A stretch of DNA of 64,000 nt, taken from positions 434,001 through 498,000 of the forward strand of contig CAJJDO010000043.1 in NCBI GenBank assembly GCA_905183005.1, written 5' to 3'. Below the pieces are notes generated by a model. It saw nothing but the letters and a program-made list of their open reading frames with translations, had not been told where the DNA came from and did no database searches. Positions 59,940 to 64,000 of this stretch are shown here, one piece after another. This stretch comes from Paramecium pentaurelia (taxonomy: Eukaryota > Ciliophora > Oligohymenophorea > Peniculida > Parameciidae). The position numbers and the translations under genes were made by a program. Within the stretch, counting starts at the first letter, position 1. Each line of letters starts with the position of its first letter.

Positions 59940-61164
59940 ATGATTGCTGCTGAAATTTTATCCGATAAGGTATTAAATATGATAATATCATGCTAGCCAG
60001 AAGACCAATATTAGAGACTAGAGAAAGCTGTAAATTAATTCATGTATAATTTATTTAGATGATTGAATTGTTTAAATATGATAATTTACTTAACAATGAA
60101 TACCTTGTTAGAAAATTTGAGACTGATATTTTAAAACCTGATTGGTATATGCTATAATATGTTGTTGTATAAAGAGAGAATTCAATTAAAAGTTAATATG
60201 TGTAAAATGAATTGAATACTCGCAAGAAATATCATTTAATTTTAACAGATGTATTAAAGAGATATTAATATTTAAGATTTTAAATAAATATAACAAATAA
60301 TTATGGAATTTTGATCATCAAATGTTAATCATTCGTCCTTATTTTCCAACAGAGAGAAAAAGGATATAAATAAAAATACCAGTTTTGAATGTAGCTCTCA
60401 TTAAAGAAACACTTTAAAAATCTGGCTTTACAAAAGAGGAATTAATTTATGAAGAAGACATTTATTAAGCTGATAAAACATATGTAAAATTAATAGTTAC
60501 ATCTTAAACTGAAAATTATGCAATAGGAATTTTTGATTTTTTGATGTCAAAAAAGGCAGAACTTCAAATTGATTCAGTAATTATGTAAAATGTTGATTAT
60601 TTGGATGAATTTCATAAATAAATAAATGCTAAAAAATGCTCAATGATGACAAAGAAGATCGAATAACAAGACAATGATTAATAAGGATATAAAAGAAATG
60701 ATTAATATGAAGAATAAGATAAAGAATTTGATAGATCTTATCAAAAGTCTAGAGCAAGAGGTAATAGACCAAGAGGAAATTATGGATATTATAGAAATGA
60801 AAAAGATGATGATAGACATGAAGAGAAATATCACAATAGAGATAAGGGAGATAGGAATGAAAGAGGAAATGAAAGAAATGAGAGAGGAGGAAAAGATAAA
60901 GATAGAAGAGGAGGTTAAAGAGATAGAGGAAATAATGTATATTATTTTAATTAATCTTAGTAATATGTATAAAAAAGTGATGTACATCATTAATAATAAT
61001 AATAATAGTAATAGTAATAGTAATAATAATAGTAATAATAATAATAATAATAATATTAATTAATACCTAAAGCAGTATTATAAAAGACACCAAAATAAAT
61101 TATAAAACAAAATGCTTTGAATGCAAATGATTTCCCTGCTCTAGATTCTGAATAAAAGAGCTGA
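59940..61164 (+). CDS. La-related RNA-binding protein (LARP)
   Basis: A La-motif-like helix-turn region at the N-terminus: QRLEKAMIELFKYDNLLNNEYL and VRKFETDILKPDWYMLQYVV, matching Q-I-E-F/Y-Y-F-S-x-D-N-L...D-x-Y-L. An RRM-like region follows (HQMLIIRPYFP; IPVLNVALIKETLQKSGF; TYVKLIVTSQTENYAIGIFDF). The C-terminus has an Arg/Gly/Asp-rich tract (SRARGNRPRGNYGYYRNEK; RGGQRDRGNN), poly-Gln, and NANDFPALDSEQKS, whose DFPAL is typical of RNA-binding LARP-type tails. Introns: 27 nt after ILSDK, 29 nt after LEKA, and 26 nt (GTATTAAAGA...TTAAG). The TGA is at 61162-61164. Which LARP subfamily is unclear. Confidence 0.75.
60991..61053 (+). repeat. Poly-Gln tract (21 codons of TAA/TAG) in the LARP gene
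   Basis: Twenty-one consecutive TAA or TAG codons in frame, following HH and preceding YQLIPK. The TAG/TAA mixture suggests an older expansion than the pure-TAA tract in the FHA gene. Confidence 0.88.
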
Positions 61165-61250
61165 GTTATATGAGTAATAACTCTATAAAATTATTTTATT
61201 ATTCAACGTAATTTTTCTTTTTAACATCTCATTTTTAATAATTTAATATT

Positions 61251-62278
61251 ATGAATCATAGAAAGAGTTTATCACCGTTTAGTGAAAAAGTGAGAGTTAT
61301 TTAATTTACTTGTTTAAGATTGGAGTTCCTTTACCCATTAGTTAGTGAACCCCTAAAAGTGATAGTGTGTGAAAAACATACCTTCATTGCTAAACCTTAA
61401 GATCAAAGATATGCAATTGTTAACTAAGTACAAGATAACAAATTATCAGACATAAGCTATTGAAGTTTTTAATCATAAAATCAAAATTGAAATCTAAAAC
61501 TTAGGGACCTCATAATTAGATTTAAATACTTACTAGGCCTTTTCATTAGAAAAAGTTCCAATTTATGATAAGAAAAATCAGAAATAATTGATTGGATTTC
61601 TATGCTTTAAGATAGATGAAACATCTAAAAAGACTACTCCAAATGCTAGCATTTAAAATTCAAGAGAACAATCATTAAGTAATACAATAAATTAAAATAG
61701 ATTTTGGTTCAAATTTATTTACCATAGCATTTAGTGATTAATCATAACAATAAAATTCTAAATAACACAATTAAACTTAAAAGTACTCAAATGAAGAAAT
61801 TAAAAGAAATATTGATTAAATTGCGCAAATATATGAAGAAATGAGTAGAGAATAAAATTAATTATTATAACAAGACTTAAAATTAAAGAAATTAGACAAT
61901 GAAATCAAAGACTTGAATTAATAATTAAAGTCTTTACATGATTAAGAACATCATTTAGATTTATAATTTAAAAAATTGTAAACTCAATCTCCTTAGTTAT
62001 AAATGTTAATTAATCAAAAAATATAATAACAATATTCAATACTAACTTTTAAGAAAAAATAAGAAAATCCAATTTAAAAATAATCACCCTCATAAATAAT
62101 TAGAGTAGATTAAACTAGTTCAAGATAAAAAAAAACTAATGTTCTTCCATAATAAGTAACAATTAGTTTAATTGAATAAGAAAAGTTTATGAAAAAATAA
62201 AATAAAGAACCTGAAATTCCTGTCAATATGTCTATACCATTTTCTTTTAATGAATATTTTAGTTTATTCAAAAATTGA
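61251..62278 (+). CDS. C2-like and coiled-coil protein
   Basis: Starts MNHRKSLSPFSEKVRVIQFT. The first ~150 residues are beta-rich (CLRLEFLYPL; IEVFNHKIKIEIQNLGTSQ; QKQLIGFLCFKIDE), consistent with an N-terminal C2-like domain of the type found in ciliary and centrosomal proteins. A coiled coil follows (IKRNIDQIAQIYEEMSREQ; LKLKKLDNEIKDLNQQLKSL), then a basic Gln/Ser-rich tail. Introns: 31 nt (GTTAACTAAG...ATCAG) before TQAIEVF, and 28 nt (GTTCAAATTT...TTTAG) after NRF. The TGA is at 62276-62278. The C2 call is tentative. Confidence 0.62.
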
Positions 62279-62385
62279 TTCTACTTGAAGCATTAATTTA
62301 TTTTTCAACTTTAACAGCAAAATATAAATAAAAAAAGGCTTAACACATTTAATTATTAGAATATTATACTACTATTAATATAGCT

Positions 62386-62994
62386 TCATGCACCAATGGC
62401 TAATTTAGATCTAGCAGCCTATTTTCTTGATTAACGAGCAACAACTTTATTATTTGCTTCTTTCTTAACATTTTCATCTCTTTCAGCAGCCCATATTTCA
62501 ATATGTGCATTAGATGATAAGAATGCTATTAAAATAAATCATATAACTTACGATTGATTCTTCCGTGTGCTCTGTATGTTCTACGTCTACCTTTTTAAGC
62601 TCTATTGACTTGGACATGATTGATAATCAGTTTTTCGTTGCTCAAATTCTTGACTTAAGCATTAGCAGCCAAATTTTACAAGAGAGATAAAACAATTCTT
62701 ACACTCTTTTCAGGCCATCTACCTATAATGTATATTATATATATCTATACCTTATGATCTGCCGAATTCTTTGGCTTAAGCTGTTCTGCCTACACCTCCA
62801 TTAAATCTGGTAAATGGAACACATCTCTTATGCTATAAGACATCTTGTAAATATTTAAGTGCTTAAGCAAGAGTTTATCTTTTAAGTGCTCTGGCTACTT
62901 CATAAGTATTCTTAAAGTGAGTTCTTAAATCACTTGCCTTAGCCTTAGCGGACTTTTTAGCAACTGCTGGCTCTCTAGCATATTATTTGCCCAT
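62386..62994 (-). CDS. RPL17: Ribosomal protein uL22 (RPL17), cytosolic large subunit
   Basis: Lines the ribosomal exit tunnel. MGKQYAREPAVAKKSAKAKA is followed by the uL22 core: SDLRTHFKNTYEVARALKR, YLQDVLQHKRCVPFTRFNGG, VGRTAQAKEFGRSQGRWPEKS, NHVQVNRAQKGRRRTYRAHG, and FLSSNAHIEIWAAERDE, ending in a Lys/Arg-rich tail KLAIGA. Introns: 28 nt (GTATAGATAT...TTATAG) within QGRWPEKS, and 26 nt (GTAAGTTATA...TTAATAG) in GRIN|AFLSS. It uses more C- and G-ending codons than its neighbours, as expected of a highly expressed gene. The TGA is at 62386-62388. Confidence 0.95.
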
Positions 62995-63233
62995 TGAATC
63001 CTTTTTTAATTAATTAAATTTTTTTTTTCAAATTCATTATTAAATGGAAATATGATAAATAATTTTATTGTTAAAATAATGATAAGAGGCACTTTTTTAA
63101 ACAGAAATTTAAACAATCATCACTATTTAAAGGATAATAAATTGAATAATTCATTTCTAATGAGAAATTTAATCTATCTAATAAATATTATTAATTTCTC
63201 TAATGAATAGTTATATAACAATAGTTCAAATAG

Positions 63234-64000
63234 TCATTAAATTTTTTTATTTACTTATCTATTTTTTTCATGCTAATCTTTGGTTTCTTCTGATGTTATA
63301 TTTGTAATTGACTTCTCCATCGTTTTATCCTTTTAATTACTCATATAAGAATCATAATTATAAGAATATTGAATGCTTTCTATATTTTGATCTGTAATGA
63401 GAAAACTAGTTTAACAAGCAATATTTAATTAATCTATAGATTGTGATTTTTTTCTTGATTCTAATTATAATTTTCTATTTTCTTCATATTCTATTATTGA
63501 ATTTTCATTTCTTGTTTCACTTCTTTATGGTCTTTCTATAACCTTGCTTGATTTCAAGATAGGTGAGTAACCTTTTCTTTACTATTTTGAGGCTGAATTC
63601 TGACTAAATTTACTATTCGATTTTTATATTGATGGTAGAATGACACTATTATCATTTGAAACCAAAGCATTACAAAATTTATTGCATAGTTGTTATTCTT
63701 TGGTTTTAGCACTTAGTTAATAAATTAATTTATACCTTTGTATTTCTTCTATTAATTCTTTTTCTTATTTTTTTAATTTACTTATTTCAATCAGCTTTTT
63801 ATTAAGAATTACTCTATTCATTTCCATTTCTTATAATTATCTTTACCTAACTTCTTTTATTTTTTTTTCTTAATATTAAGCCCTTCTTTTGGTTACTTCT
63901 GAATTGAATTCTTCTATCAATTTTACTCTCATTTTTTTCTGTTAGATTTCCCACATTTTAGATTATTATAATTAGGTTTCTGTTTTTAACCTTTCATTTC
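63234..64000 (-). CDS. Coiled-coil protein, 3' part (5' end outside window)
   Basis: The frame is open from the right edge to TGA 63234-63236. A charged coiled coil (KMRVKLIEEFNSEVTRRAQ; MNRVILNKKLIEISKLKKQ; EKELIEEIQ) is followed by a Ser/Asn/Gln-rich tail (SIQKSNSKFSQNSASKQQ; NIESIQYSYNYDSYMSNQ). One 24-nt intron (GTATAAATTA...ACTAAG) is seen after EEIQ. The start lies beyond 64000. No known domain is visible in this part. Confidence 0.68.

Noticed and set aside
60640..60990. Minus-strand Ile/Ser-rich hydrophobic ORF
   Set aside because: It is the antisense shadow of the Arg/Glu/Asp-rich coding region of the LARP gene.

Overview
The window is nuclear DNA from a ciliate, almost certainly a Paramecium macronuclear scaffold; the species cannot be assigned from sequence alone. 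Three things support this. TAA and TAG are read through in every recognisable gene (as Gln) and only TGA ends reading frames. Genes are interrupted by very short introns, about 19-37 nt, mostly GTA...TAG, many of which shift the frame or carry a TGA. The DNA is very AT-rich and densely packed, with intergenic gaps of about 10-975 bp. Standard-code gene calls are useless here, so the models below were read by hand with the ciliate code and with introns removed. Coordinates run from ATG to TGA including introns.

Layout. 1-6.7 kb: a giant 1,818-residue unknown protein and two small genes. 6.8-12.5 kb: a calcium-dependent kinase, a coiled-coil protein, a TLDc protein. 12.7-15.6 kb: an ATG1/ULK-like kinase head-to-head with an ATG8-like ubiquitin-fold protein. 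15.6-19.2 kb: a KIAA1143-like protein, enkurin, and an IQ+MORN protein. 19.5-20.2 kb: a protein with a Tc5/CENP-B type DNA-binding region. 20.5-26.3 kb: two kelch proteins and proteasome lid subunit RPN5, with an exact 1,185-bp repeat on both sides of a single N, best explained as an assembly artefact. 26.4-34.2 kb: a BK-type potassium channel, a SNF1/MARK-like kinase, a small secreted Cys-rich protein, a coiled-coil protein and a monoacylglycerol-lipase-like hydrolase. 34.4-39.6 kb: a RING protein, a Lys/Gln-rich protein, a Brl1/Brr6-like nuclear-envelope protein, COX15, and a small unknown. 40.5-47.7 kb: an unknown, a PX sorting nexin, a poly-Gln double-FHA protein, a DHHC palmitoyltransferase and a CFAP36-like protein. 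48-52.9 kb: a coiled-coil protein, a TBC-TLDc protein, a secreted CHAP amidase and two unknowns. 53.6-64 kb: three unknowns, a SPRY-like protein, a La-related protein, a C2-like coiled-coil protein, ribosomal protein uL22 (RPL17), and the 3' part of a coiled-coil gene running off the window.

How they fit together: this is ordinary eukaryotic gene space with no operons. Themes are cilia (enkurin, MORN/IQ, CFAP36), calcium and membrane excitability (CDPK, BK channel), autophagy and vesicle traffic (ATG1, ATG8, SNX, TBC-TLDc, DHHC), and several proteins with an N-terminal MG that could be myristoylated. I found no tRNA, rRNA, CRISPR array or complete transposon. I see no clear undescribed multi-gene system; the most unusual items are listed as findings.
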